Part shown: piece by piece, positions 34,918 through 44,957 of the stretch
How the letters are laid out: each line of letters starts with the position of its first letter
How positions within the stretch are numbered: position 1 is the first letter of the stretch
Assembly: GCF_001039355.2 (NCBI RefSeq)
Contig: NW_019773603.1
Coordinates: 373,350-437,349, forward strand
Reading direction: 5' to 3'
From: Lingula anatina
Taxonomy: Eukaryota > Brachiopoda > Lingulata > Lingulida > Lingulidae
Length of the DNA: 64,000 nucleotides
Notes under the pieces: generated by a model
Told to the model about the DNA's origin: nothing
What the model saw: only the letters and a program-made list of their open reading frames with translations
The model's database searches: none
Made by a program: the position numbers and the translations under genes

Positions 34918-35471
34918 TGATGGATACTCGACAATTGGACTGCATACTAAACTCTGATCCTTTTACGAGTGCCTGTTTTCAAGGAGTATACGCATCTGAC
35001 ACGTTGCCTAAGAAAATTCAGATATTTCCTGCCTGTTTTGTGTCAAATACAGATAAACATACGGGTCCTGGCAGACATTGGGTCGCTTTTCACTTCAACG
35101 AAAATGGGGTTGGAGAATTTTTTTACTCTTACGGGCAACCCCCTGATTATTATGATGAAATGTTCGAACGTTTTCTAGATGAAAACTCTACAACTGCATG
35201 GACGTGTAATTCTAGAGCACTACAGAGCATTTACACTAAAGTGTGTGGTCAATACTGTATATATTATTTAATGAACCGTTCTCGTGGGAAACCTTTAGCA
35301 CAAATACTTAAAAGTTTTACAACTGATAAACAATTTAATGATATGTTAGTGCATGATTATGTTAATACGCGTTGCATTATACCCAGATTTGTAAATACGA
35401 ATTGTCAAACTTGTAAATCAAAAAAAATATTTAGGATTCATGTATTAGATACGTTTATTCAATTAAAATAA
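34914..35471 (+). CDS. PRO: Polinton adenain-like cysteine protease, 185 aa
   Basis: The ULP1/adenain fold is indicated by the catalytic His in GRHWVAFHF (about residue 58), the FFYSYGQPP strand, Gln/Cys region CGQYCIYYLMNRSRG with the nucleophile in VCGQYC (about residue 118), and a late Cys-rich tail. In this family the acidic catalytic residue usually sits in an FDSYG-like motif; here that position is Tyr. The enzyme normally matures capsid proteins. The frame is open and full length, overlapping the capsid stop by 4 bp. Activity is uncertain because of the missing acid. The start MMDTRQLDC follows the coupled ATGATG. Confidence 0.85.
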   Translation: MMMDTRQLDCILNSDPFTSACFQGVYASDTLPKKIQIFPACFVSNTDKHTGPGRHWVAFHFNENGVGEFFYSYGQPPDYYDEMFERFLDENSTTAWTCNSRALQSIYTKVCGQYCIYYLMNRSRGKPLAQILKSFTTDKQFNDMLVHDYVNTRCIIPRFVNTNCQTCKSKKIFRIHVLDTFIQLK

Positions 35472-35505
35472 AGAATGGTTTACATGTACAACAGTGTGTG
35501 TTGCT

Positions 35506-36201
35506 TCAATATATTTTGAATGGTGCCAACTTTAGAAAATTCCCAGAACCTGTCTGACTTTTGGCAGAGGAAGTGTCTCCATCCGCAATCTGGTGCCGTC
35601 GCTTTATGTTCGCAATAGTATTTAAAGGTACATTTAGACGTTTCAAACCCTGAAGAAAGACAGAAAGCCCCGCTGGCGTATACTTTTTACGTGACACGAA
35701 AAGATCATTCATCAAATCTACAATGTTGGTGCCTTCTATAACATTCCCATCGTATTTTAATAACCCTTGTTCATTATAGGACAATACATTAGGGTTGTTA
35801 GACATGTATCTAAGCACTATCCTAGCCTTTTTTTGCATCCTTTGTGGGATGGAATCCAATATTTCTTGGATGAAATATGTTTTTTTAGGGAGGTCTTCTG
35901 TTTTAATGGGTGGACTGTCCATTGTTGCTGATGCGGTTTGTAGGGCAGGGGCTGGTGTATTCTGAATAACTACAGCAACCGGCTCCTTTTTTCGGGCAAT
36001 CTTCAAATATTGAACTTGCAAATCGTTGTACATTTTCATTTTTTCGTCAAAAGATATATCTGTTCTTTGCATAGTCTTTGTCATTTCATTTTGCAATCGT
36101 AGCGTCTCTTCTTGTAAGGGAGAGTAATGTCTGTTGACTTGTTGTTTCAAGGCGTTCAGTTCAGATTCACTTATCAAGACCATTTTCTGAAAGCTTGACA
36201 T
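35506..36201 (-). CDS. Polinton-associated coiled-coil protein, 231 aa
   Basis: The N-terminal ~75 residues are rich in Gln, Leu and charged residues and look like a coiled coil (LKQQVNRHYSPLQEETLRLQ). A Pro/Ala linker follows, then a conserved-looking C-terminal half: IPQRMQKKARIVLRYM, YNEQGLLKYDGNVIEGTNI, DLMNDLFVSRKKYTPAGL. The last part recalls an uncharacterised protein common in animal Polintons; I give no function. The frame is intact. It overlaps the next minus-strand gene by 28 bp and converges on the protease with a ~35 bp gap that must hold both 3-prime ends (AATAAA at 35,468 for the plus strand). Confidence 0.65.
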   Translation of the reverse strand: MSSFQKMVLISESELNALKQQVNRHYSPLQEETLRLQNEMTKTMQRTDISFDEKMKMYNDLQVQYLKIARKKEPVAVVIQNTPAPALQTASATMDSPPIKTEDLPKKTYFIQEILDSIPQRMQKKARIVLRYMSNNPNVLSYNEQGLLKYDGNVIEGTNIVDLMNDLFVSRKKYTPAGLSVFLQGLKRLNVPLNTIANIKRRHQIADGDTSSAKSQTGSGNFLKLAPFKIY

Positions 36202-36509
36202 TTCTTGATATCGGCTTTAAAATTGCTTTGACCACAGGAGGGTGTCGTAACAAAAGTTTTTTTCTTGGACTGTATGGAGACTTTTTTATCAGCCAGTTGT
36301 ACAACGACGCGTTTAACTCTGCGTAGTGTCGATTTTTCTGTTAAATTCAGCTTGATATCCTTGTTATACAGTATATTAGCAGCAAAGTTGCACAGGATTC
36401 GAATCAGATCATAGGGAGAGTTTAGTATTATACCATGTATCAATTTCTTATCGGCTACTGAGAGCAATTTGACATGAAAATGAAATAACTTTTCGGTCCC
36501 GGCTTTCAT
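36174..36509 (-). CDS. Small Polinton-type protein, 111 aa, function unknown
   Basis: Sequence parts such as FHFHVKLLSVADKKLI, ALNIL-like FAANILYNKDIKLNLTEK and LRRVKRVVVQLADK resemble the short leucine/lysine-rich protein (HLALL... NILKGN... type) common in animal Polintons. It usually ends in a Lys-rich GG-like tail; here the tail (CQAFRKWS) is different and may come from a late frameshift. It overlaps the coiled-coil gene by 28 bp. Confidence 0.55.
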   Translation of the reverse strand: MKAGTEKLFHFHVKLLSVADKKLIHGIILNSPYDLIRILCNFAANILYNKDIKLNLTEKSTLRRVKRVVVQLADKKVSIQSKKKTFVTTPSCGQSNFKADIKKCQAFRKWS

Positions 36510-36718
36510 GTTACAATTAAGTCAAGATAAAGGCTGCACAAGCATTTATAGTCAATGACTTAACTTCCAGATATATGTATTGTGACTACTTCGAGGTCCA
36601 TCAACAAAATAGCTGTGTATGTTTTAAAAAAATATTTATAAAGTATATGACTATTCCAGTGTCAATCAACAATTAACTGTGCATACATGAAAAGTAAAAA
36701 GATATACACATATTTGTG

Positions 36719-37225
36719 TCAAGCACGCACGAAGGCAACTTGCGTCTCTCCCGGAAATACACTACTTCTCAAACGAATCTCGTCTGGGCAATCTTGGGTT
36801 AAATCGATCAGCAGATAACCGTTTGGTTTTTCTGTTGCCTGTTTGAACGCGCCAAGAAAGCCGCTTGCTTCCCCGTACATTTGTGTGGCTAAGGTTCGTA
36901 CTTGGAGAATATCTCTTGGGTTTTTAAAAAGCACGATATAGTGGCTATTCAAAGAGATTGTTCTGGCTTGCTTTTCCTTTGGAAATAATGTTTGCATTAT
37001 AAATATTACGCTGACGTTCAAATGGTGAGAGCCTTTGGTAAACAAATCGCGTATTCTAATGTCACCCCCCGCTTCTGCGAATAAGTCAGCAGACACCCTA
37101 GAGGTCAGCTTGAGTGCGTGGCTGCTTACACCTGAATACACCTCATTTTGTACCTCTTTCCTGTGCCATATAGTTGCATTGAAATTTTCAGAAAAAGTTG
37201 GTTGAACGGTGCATAACATACACAA
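36719..37225 (-). pseudogene. Polinton packaging ATPase, C-terminal half only, fused to terminal-repeat sequence
   Basis: Recognisable FtsK/HerA-type Polinton ATPase sequence begins near 37,085 (DLFTKGSHHLNVSVIFIMQT, LNSHYIVLFKNPRD, PNGYLLIDLTQDCPDEIRLR) and runs to the stop at 36719. The N-terminal half with Walker A and Walker B is absent. Upstream codons (to 37,225) are read from terminal inverted repeat sequence that happens to be in frame. The open frame is therefore a chimera and not a working ATPase. The enzyme would package element DNA into capsids. Confidence 0.9.
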
Positions 37226-37548
37226 ACCTTTGATAACCAGGGTAATGTTTCCCCATGCCTAACTGATATACAGTGCTTGTCAAATATTTGATAATACTTA
37301 ACACATGCTAGGTCTCGCGCTTGCAAATCCCCTATTCTGATAAGAACGCAGACAATCTGTGCGGGCAACTAGGTCAGCTCGCGCATGCAAATCCCCTATT
37401 CTGATAAGAACGCAGACACCCTAGAGGTCAGCTTGAGTGCGTGGCTGCTTACACCTGAATACACCTCATTTTGTACCTCTTTCCTGTGCCATATAGTTGC
37501 ATTGAAATTTTCAGAAAAAGTTGGTTGAACAGTGCATAACATACTACT
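37089..37548. repeat. Polinton right terminal inverted repeat
   Basis: Reverse complement of the left end. The outer ~330 bp unit (37,222-37,548) is nearly identical to the left outer unit. An inner partial unit (37,089-37,221) matches the outer unit better than it matches the left inner unit, and it runs directly into ATPase coding sequence at the GTGTCTGC position. Confidence 0.88.
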
Positions 37549-37554
37549 TACGGT
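37549..37554. repeat. Polinton target-site duplication, right (TACGGT)
   Basis: Exact copy of the six bases before the left end. Confidence 0.92.
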
Positions 37555-38509
37555 ACTCTCAGCTGAATAACATGGGAAAATCGCTTTTTCCTACTGAATT
37601 CACTAAGGTCTCATAAACATTTCTGTATAAATGCGAGCGATGACGTAAATGTATATGAGTCCCATAGTATTTATCTTAATCGCGTATTGTTTAAATCATC
37701 TAGTCAATTAGGTAGGTATATGCAAAGCATGTCGAAGTAGGATGGTGACAATATCCAAAACAGGAAAAACCCGTCTTCGGTTCCGCGTAACACGAGCAGT
37801 CTGCGTTAACTGTACATGGGGTTCTTCGTTCAAAAACATTAACTGAATGAGACGGCGCCCCTAAAACTAGATAAAAATGTAATTAACCAGATATACAATG
37901 AATTCATCCAAAATCTCGTTTTTTAAATATTTTATACATGTATTTATTTATTTATTTATTCAATTATTTAAACCAAATGTGCATAAACCATTTATTATTC
38001 TCTTAGACTAATATCGACTTAGCATTAATTTTCTAAAAATTTTCACGTCGATTTTTAAAAATGCAAATACAATATATAGTATATTCACTACACATAATCT
38101 AAGTATACACGTAATGAGTAGACGTTTTCATGTTCTTCTCAAGAACTTTTCTATAAGGTCAACAGACAATAGATAATATGCCAAACACTCGTTGGCGTTA
38201 AACAAACGCGCTCTATAAACCCGAAAAAGCAACATATCATATGCATTTCATAAAGGGCCAGTTTTTCTAAAATACACAGTGTACATTTAAAATATATTTA
38301 CAAGGGCAATTCCATTCACTATGCAGGATGTCATATTCAGTCGTGATTATAAGTCCCAAACTGCTAACAAATAAATGAAAGAGCAATAACATTCTTGGCT
38401 CATTACGAAAGAGGTTTCCCATGGTCTCTTGATCGCATATTCATCATAACTATCATTTTCTTAGATCCACACATGGTTTACCGAAATACTGTATTTGACT
38501 CGTATTTTA

Positions 38510-38571
<62 letters not shown>

Positions 38572-38722
38572 TAATTGCTAACGAATCAATACAACAAGTT
38601 GCTACATTTAGAATAAACAAACAGTCTCACAGAAAGCGTTAACGTTCGTTCGACCTTATGATTGCAACTATATGAAATACAAAACAGGCACCAAGCTCGA
38701 TATCCAGGTCTTAAAAGACAAA

Positions 38723-38753
<31 letters not shown>

Positions 38754-38765
38754 ATGTTCACTCAC
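37555..38765. other. AT-rich gene-free stretch with microsatellites
   Basis: No gene is seen. It contains a (TA)n tract at about 38,512-38,569 and (TAAA)n at about 38,720-38,755. The minus-strand reading through the latter (Phe-Ile-Tyr-Leu repeats) is not a gene. Confidence 0.6.
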
Positions 38766-38826
38766 CATCGACATGAAGGCAAATCATTACTACAACTGCG
38801 CATAGCAAAATCTTCATTCGCAACAT
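38766..38826 (-). CDS. Candidate orphan signal-peptide exon
   Basis: On the minus strand an ATG at 38826 (or 38817) opens MLRMKILLCAVVVMICLHVD, a typical signal peptide, ending at a good donor (GATG|GTGAGT) in phase 1, the same phase as the vWA exon 1. A TATATAAAA box lies about 70 bp upstream at 38,895-38,903, though it reads better on the plus strand. No downstream exon was recognised in 37,555-38,765; the Polinton lies beyond. It may be the first exon of a gene interrupted by the Polinton, a relic, or chance. Confidence 0.35.
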
Positions 38827-39081
38827 CGTCGTGCTTACTAATGATGAGCGAAGTGGCCAGCACCTCTGAAGTGACTGAATCATCAAAGTGATGATATATA
38901 AAAGCATCCTCCGGTTGAATGGGTTGTCACGCGACCTACGTTAATGCTATACAATGCAATGAAACATCATGTTTTTCAAATTGAATTGTTTGTGTCTATC
39001 GCTTTGTTTTTTATGTAATGCTGGCATCACCTGAATGTATGTGCGTTGATTTATTTCATTGATACACATCGAAACGTTTTA

Positions 39082-39084
<3 letters not shown>

Positions 39085-39127
<43 letters not shown>
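39085..39127. repeat. (CT)n microsatellite
   Basis: About 20 CT units upstream of EF-C. Confidence 0.9.
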
Positions 39128-39128
<1 letters not shown>

Positions 39129-39534
39129 CTACACCTGTACACACCAAACAAAATACGTCCCTCTCTTTCGACTGAAAAATATACTGTACCTGTATGTCTT
39201 TACCCCATGCAAGCACTACCCTGAGTGTCAGAGCAACGTAAAAGCTAGCTTGTTAAATAAACCTTGGGATGGAGTCACTTTTACCATAATCTGACGCACA
39301 CCGACAATCTGAGGGAGTTTTTCTTCAAAATTTTGCTTGGGCCGCTTCCATATTTGGAAGTCACACGTCACAGCTGTGTCCGCCTGGATCCATATTTAGA
39401 AGTCATAAGTCTCGTACGTCACAGGTTTGGCTGCCTGGAGCTGCCTTTCCCGCCTTGCGTTGACGTTATCTCGTACAGACGAGAAAAGAAGCAAACCTTC
39501 CACGAGTAAGAGTATCTTGCTCTGTAGGGCATAT

Positions 39535-40671
39535 ATGACTAAAATGTTTTCCCCACGTTTGTTTTGCTTGATGCTGGCGGCTGTTAATATACTTGGGAGT
39601 CACTCTTCTGGAACTCAGAAACGCCTGAAGGTAAGGCTCACGTTCCGTTTGTTTTATGCCTTGCTCAAAAATACTGAACTTGAGTATTGAGTTGACACAA
39701 TAAAGCATCCACCCAACTGACTGGTGCATTCTAAATATGTCGGGGCCAAATATTGATAACCACCTACATACTATGGAGAATGAGGTCTGTAAGGTTTATT
39801 CCGTTGTTCCTTTTTTTTAATGTACATGCATCACAGTCAGTGCATTATGTAGTTTGTCCCGATTTCACGTTCTCTCAAGATAGGCAAAAATTGACTGACA
39901 ATACTCAGTAAGAAACGTAAAATAATTCTGAAAGTTAAAGTAAAAACCCTACGTTTTATCAATATCTGGCGGTGCGTAGAATTCGTAGCCGTTGTTGAAA
40001 AGGGGTATGAAACATGTTCCTTTAACGGTTTCTGGAAGAATACGTTATGCATCGTTATCGTTTCCGTTGTTTTACATTTGAGTATTCGTTATTTGCAAAA
40101 AAAAAAAAAAAAAAAAAACCTGTTAATATTAGCCAATAACTTTCAGAACCTGCCTGTTGAATGGCTTGCTAAAATGGATCGTTTCTTCGCAATATTGGAT
40201 GCTGACAATGACGGAATTGTGAACCGCCATGAGTACGTTGATATTCCAGTCGAAAGAGCCAAAATATATTTCCGGGCAGACAAAATCAATGATTTTAACG
40301 ATACTTTCTCCAGAGCCTGGTCAACCTTTTGGTCAGTTCCAGAAAACCAATTTAAAAATGAATTCGACCTGGATGACTTCATTTCGATACACATGCGCAT
40401 CGATCTTTTAAAGTCCGCTTTCGCGGCGAAATCGTTAAGAACTGTGGCTGCACAGTTATTTGATATAGCAGATTATGACGACAATGGAAAGCTTAGTATT
40501 GATGAACACAGAGACTACCTTGCAGTATATAACGTTCACCATGGCATCAAATCCTCGTTTATCTTTACTGATGAAAACCTTAATAACCTTATTGAAAAGG
40601 AAGAATTCGCCAAAGCAATCGTTGATTATTTCCTCAACAAAAATAAGAAATCACCATTTTTCGGCCAGTAA
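39535..40671 (+). CDS. EF-C: secreted four-EF-hand protein, 2 exons, 206 aa
   Basis: Exon 1 is 39535-39630 (signal peptide MTKMFSPRLFCLMLAAVNIL, donor AAG|GTAAGG). Exon 2 is 40147-40671 (174 codons, acceptor TTTCAG), phase 0. In exon-2 numbering, loop 1 is DADNDGIVNRHE (18-29), loop 3 DYDDNGKLSIDE (109-120) and loop 4 DENLNNLIEKEE (142-153). All have canonical ligands, though loop 4 has Asn for the central Gly. The second EF region (INDFNDTFSRAWSTFW...DLDDFISIH) has no loop. This matches invertebrate sarcoplasmic calcium-binding proteins, where one site is often lost, but with secretion added. An FFGQ tail ends the protein. AATAAA lies at 40686-40691. The usual promoter block is shortened: sequence containing the TTTAAA box is missing before the ATG. 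Confidence 0.88.
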
Positions 40672-40810
40672 AATGTAGGGAAACCAATAAATAACAATAA
40701 ATGCCACAAGTGCATACATGACTTTCGGTTTGAAGGCTCTATCTTTTTCTGTGGATTAGGTAAAGTTACTGTGCATTCTCATATATACCTAGCGTTTAGA
40801 TTTAAAAGTA

Positions 40811-41200
40811 AATGGGGCAACCCTTTTGACCAAGAATGTATTGTGCATGGAATTGTAAACAGACACCATGATTCTTATTCCAATGATAGGTCCCTGAAAG
40901 TGTTTAAATGTGTATTTTAACAAGAATAAACCAGCATCAAAATGGAGCAATGCCCGCTTGTCAGTTGTATAACATGATGCTGACTGGTGCTATCAATGTT
41001 AGTACATTGTTCTCAGTCTATGGGAAGCCCGCCTGTACGTGTCACCTAGTCTGTTAACTGCTGTCTCTGTAACTATGACTTATTCAATATCAATATGGCG
41101 TGGAAGAAGACACGGTAAATTTATATCAAATGTTTAATGACTGTAATAAATAACATGAGCGGATTTGAATGAAATTTTATTTAATGAAGTCGAAAGATTT
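40811..41200 (+). repeat. EF-hand unit 3-prime block (after EF-C)
   Basis: Same block as at 25,844, extended by the CTGTCTCTGTAACTATGACT and ATGGCG(T/G)GGAAGAAGACAC stretch, which is shared with the blocks after 47.7, 50.5 and 54.8 kb. Confidence 0.75.
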
Positions 41201-41522
41201 TATGTGGGAGTGACATTATTTATTATTTTAGATAAAGTAGGTGTGGAAACGTGCTTAAATAATTACATAAATGTATATTTTATTGCTTATTGAAAAAAAA
41301 AACATGTTATCAAAGGAGATTGATGCAATTTGCAAAAAAAGTACTCACGACTGGTACTGATCGAGGAAAATAAGCATGAGAAAACCTGTATTAGAAAATA
41401 TGAACTTGTAAAGTTAGCACATTATATTATAAAGAAAATAATAAAGTGATTCCACAATGAAAGGGTGTATTTTTTATTTAAGAAGAAAACAACCAATTAT
41501 ATTTATCATGATGCACTGAGTT

Positions 41523-41694
41523 AGCGTTTTCTCAAACTGCTCCCTTCCATCCCGTTCACAAATCTGATTGGATACATTTTACCTCTGCACCCTCCACGTA
41601 TGACAGCCTTTTAAACTATTTACTAATGGAAGTCGACACAGAACGCATAGAACCCTGATTTAAAAGCGACAACCTTGCTCAGTATAGGGCTTAA
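41523..41694 (+). promoter_or_regulatory. Conserved EF-hand promoter block (EF-D)
   Basis: CTGATTGGATACATTTTACC, CACCCTCCACG, ACAGCC and a TTTTAAAC TATA-like box at about 41,609, followed by the ACAGAACGCATAGAACC leader. The order is the same before EF-B, -E, -G and -H. Confidence 0.65.
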
Positions 41695-41696
41695 AT

Positions 41697-41730
<34 letters not shown>

Positions 41731-43123
41731 CACGCGCGTTTTGGTTGCTATATGGTGGTTGCTTATGTACTTGGGAACCACTCTTCTAGAGCTCAAAATC
41801 GTCTGAAGGTAAGACCTCCGTTCCGTTTGTTTTATGCCTGGCTCACACATATTGCTGAACCTGAGTATTGAGTTGACATAATAAGGCACCCGCTCAACCG
41901 CCTGATTAATTCAAAATATGTCGGGGCCAAATAATGATATCTACCTACATACCTTGGAGAATGATTTCCATAAGTTTTTTTTTTTTTTTTTTTTTCTGCA
42001 GATCTTGTTATGGATGTCCATGTATCACAGTCAGTGCATTATTAACATTTCTAATTTAAAGCATTTTTAAAGTTTGGAGACGTACGTGGATGACCTCCTA
42101 TAACGTTAGCATACTTAGGGTATAGTATTGAATATACACATCAAGGCATTTAATATAACGTGAGTCACATTAACATCTGTTTTGCATCTGGGTTGAGGAA
42201 GCGTTTAAGTTTGGACCATTGCTGTCGTAATGAAATATCTGTCGTGATGAATTTAATTAATATTAAATATTTTTAAACAAAAATTTGAACAGGTCAAGAC
42301 TTTTGTCCCGATTTCGAGTTCTCTCAAGAATTGCAGAAAAAACTGACTGACAATAAATAAGAATCAGTAAGGAACTTAAAAATGTATCACGGTTAAAGTA
42401 AAACCCTGTGATTTATCAATATCTGGCAGTTCGTGGAATTCGTAGCCGGTGTTCAAAAGGGGTATGAAACGTGTTCCTTTAACGGTGTCTGGAAGAATAC
42501 GCTATGATACGTCCCTGTCGTTGCAGTTGTTTTACATTTCACTATTTTTTATTTTCATACCAATGTTTTTAATATTAGTTGATTACTTTCAGGACCTGCC
42601 GGTTGAATGGCGTGTTAAAATGGAACGCTTTTTCGCCATATTGGATGTTGACAATGACGGAACTGTGAACCGCCACGAGTTTGTTGATGTTCCAGTTGAA
42701 AGAGCCAAATTATATTTTCGGGCAGACAAAATCAATGATTTCAACGACACTCTTTCCAGAGGCTGGTCAACATTTTGGTCAGTTCCAGAGAATGGATACA
42801 AAGGTGAATTCGACCTGGATGACTTCATTTCGATACACATGCACATCGATCTTTTAAAGCCCGCTTTTGCGGCAAAATTGATAAATACTATGGCCAGAAA
42901 TTTATTTGATCAAGCAGATTATGACGACAATGGGAAGCTTACTACTGATGAACACAGGGACTACCTTGCAATATTAAACGTTCACCAGGGCATCAATTCA
43001 TCGTTTGGTTTTACTGATGAAAACCATAATGGTCTCATTGAAAAGGAAGAGTTCGCCAAAGCAAAGGTTGATTATTTCCTCAACAAAAAAAGAAATCTCC
43101 ATTTTTCGGCCCGTAAAATGTAG
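41695..43123 (+). pseudogene. EF-D: secreted four-EF-hand gene, damaged at both ends
   Basis: Exon 1 (41695-41808) begins ATG but is followed by 33 T, where other copies have only a few, and contains a one-base length change in the signal-peptide core. The frame to the donor is open but encodes poly-Phe then HARFGC instead of the usual leader. Exon 2 (42593-43123) is well preserved, with loop 1 DVDNDGTVNRHE, loop 3 DYDDNGKLTTDE and loop 4 DENHNGLIEKEE. Near 43,085 an A-run lacks one base relative to EF-E, so the tail reads through as RNLHFSARKM in place of KSPFFGP. The T run could be a sequencing artefact. The EF core is intact, so either a recent pseudogene or a gene with assembly errors. 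Confidence 0.7.
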
Positions 43124-43488
43124 GGAAACCCATAAACAACCATATCCCATTAGTGCATGCATGACTTTCGGTTAAAGGCTAGATGGTTGCAGTTGTAACT
43201 GCATGGTCGATTGACGGTCTTTTTTACCGATCGCAGGCATACGAAAATATGTCGCAGGAAGGTTGCAAGCGACTGCAATTAAATGGACGTAAGGGTGGTG
43301 GTCTATTTGGGCAAAGACATGTTTTCATAATTTGTCATGTATGCCTTCTAAATATCAATATCATAAATAATAATAATTTAGAAAAAGGAAACATAATTAC
43401 GTACGTCCGTGGGCATAATTGCGTTTGTTGGCAAGATTTTATAGTAATTGCCAAGGTTTAATACACCACGTATTTCAAACTTACGAAA

Positions 43489-43489
<1 letters not shown>

Positions 43490-43547
<58 letters not shown>
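43490..43547. repeat. A58 homopolymer
   Basis: Uninterrupted A run; spurious poly-Lys frame. Confidence 0.95.
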
Positions 43548-43549
<2 letters not shown>

Positions 43550-43989
43550 TGAAGCTAACAGCAATGTACAATTTTTTGACGCCGGGTTTATTTATCATTT
43601 TACGGAAATCATAGGTGAAATGCCGAAAACCTGAATTATATATCGCTGTATGTCATTTAAAATTTGCAAACCCTTATCATCAAAGTAAACAATAAAACAA
43701 ATACACGAATGCAGAGAAAAAGGAAAATAAAAGCAATATAATAAAAAAAAATGTATAATTGATATTGAATATCATAATTTCAACCATCAAAATCATCCAC
43801 AAATAATTGAACAGATCGTTAAATCATCATAAATAAAAATAATTTTAACACAAACAATTTAACATCTTTCCAGTGTTTGGTATCCTCACTACAAGGATGG
43901 CAGTGTAAAAAGTGAACGATTCGCATGACCTGTCACGATTAAATAAGGTTGTATTGTAAGAGGCAAACGCCAGGGGTTAAAAAGACAAC

Positions 43990-44245
43990 GGGGAAACCAC
44001 ACATTCGGTTGCAGATCGGTTGCAAAGCAGTTGCCGACTTGTTAGCAACCGGTTGGACACCACAAGTAGGTTTTCGGTCGCAAGGAGGTTATCGGTGCTG
44101 CACCGAAAACCGGCGCAACCGGATATCAACCCAGCGTGCATTTGGATACCACTTTGCGAGTTGTTGCAACCAGTCGCCGACCTTTTTGCAACCGGAGAGA
44201 GTTGCAAGTCGCAAAGAGGTTATTTGTTCAGTGTGATCGTAACTG
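43990..44245. repeat. GGTTGCAA-rich MITE-like repeat, copy 1
   Basis: Many copies of GGTTGC(A/G)A and its complement in both orientations (GCAACCGG) give strong self-complementarity. Near the end is TTCAGTGTGATCG, comparable to GGCAGTGTGACCC at the end of the copy at 44.7-44.96 kb. No coding capacity. Confidence 0.5.
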
Positions 44246-44714
44246 CACAGGCCTTGCGACCTCAAAGAGACCAAGTACTTCAACAAGAAAATGTTAAAGA
44301 GTATTATAAGATTAATAAGGATTAAAGCGTATGCAAATTTCGTTTGGAGAGGGTATAGTCTTGTCAAAAGTTCACAAAACCTTGCTAACTCTATTTTTAG
44401 GGAGGAAATGAAAACTTCCTGATTTTCAAGTCCAAGTTATTTCATCAAATGTTTGTAATCGCCTTACAAGGGGTCTTGCAATACACGGTCTCACCCAATA
44501 TTTCCTATATTTTATTCTTTTTACTTCTTAGGTAAGCAAATTAAGACAATGATTATAGCAGTCCCGTCCTTTTGAAAAGAAGCCGTTTTACTAGATCTTT
44601 TTTTTTTTTGTGTTTTTGAGAGGGGAATTTATGATAAAGTAGCTACATGCAATGTCACAAGTTGACAATATATATATTCTTTACGACCTTTCTGATACCA
44701 GTTGACAAGCGATT

Positions 44715-44957
44715 ACTACAGTCCTGCAACCGGTTTTCAAGCACCAAGTGGTTGCAAACAGGTTGTTAACCGCTCGGCAAACGGTGTGCGACTGGTAACC
44801 TATAACTTGAAGATGGCCTAATAGGTTTGCTCCTGCTTGCCGATCAAAATTGGCCATAGCTTCTTAACTAGCTTGCAAAGTGATTGCATGCGACCGCCAG
44901 ATTTTGTGGTTGCAAAAAGGTTGCCAAAAGGTTGCAAGGGCAGTGTGACCCAGCCTT
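44715..44957. repeat. GGTTGCAA-rich MITE-like repeat, copy 2
   Basis: CTGCAACCGG at the left and GGTTGCAAGGGCAGTGTGAC at the right, with further GGTTGCAAA units between. Related to the repeat at 43,990 and possibly to a third piece at 43,180-43,290. Confidence 0.5.

Larger units (their letters stand above)
26600..37548. mobile_element. Maverick/Polinton element, 10,949 bp, complete ends, decayed genes
   Basis: Ends are inverted (AGTAGTATGTTATGCAC at left, reverse complement at right) and flanked by a perfect 6 bp TACGGT duplication. Contents: protein-primed DNA polymerase B on minus; BIR protein, integrase, minor capsid, small basic protein, major capsid and protease on plus; two small Polinton-type genes and a truncated packaging ATPase on minus. 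At 11 kb it is shorter than typical animal Polintons (about 15-20 kb). Polymerase, integrase, both capsid genes and ATPase are broken, so it cannot act on its own. The well-kept ends and matching target duplication point to a fairly recent insertion. It lies inside the EF-hand array between EF-B and EF-C. Confidence 0.95.

Noticed and set aside
43949-44367. Overlapping frames of 76-101 codons on both strands
   Set aside because: They result from the GGTTGCAA repeat, whose 8-base units keep several frames open.
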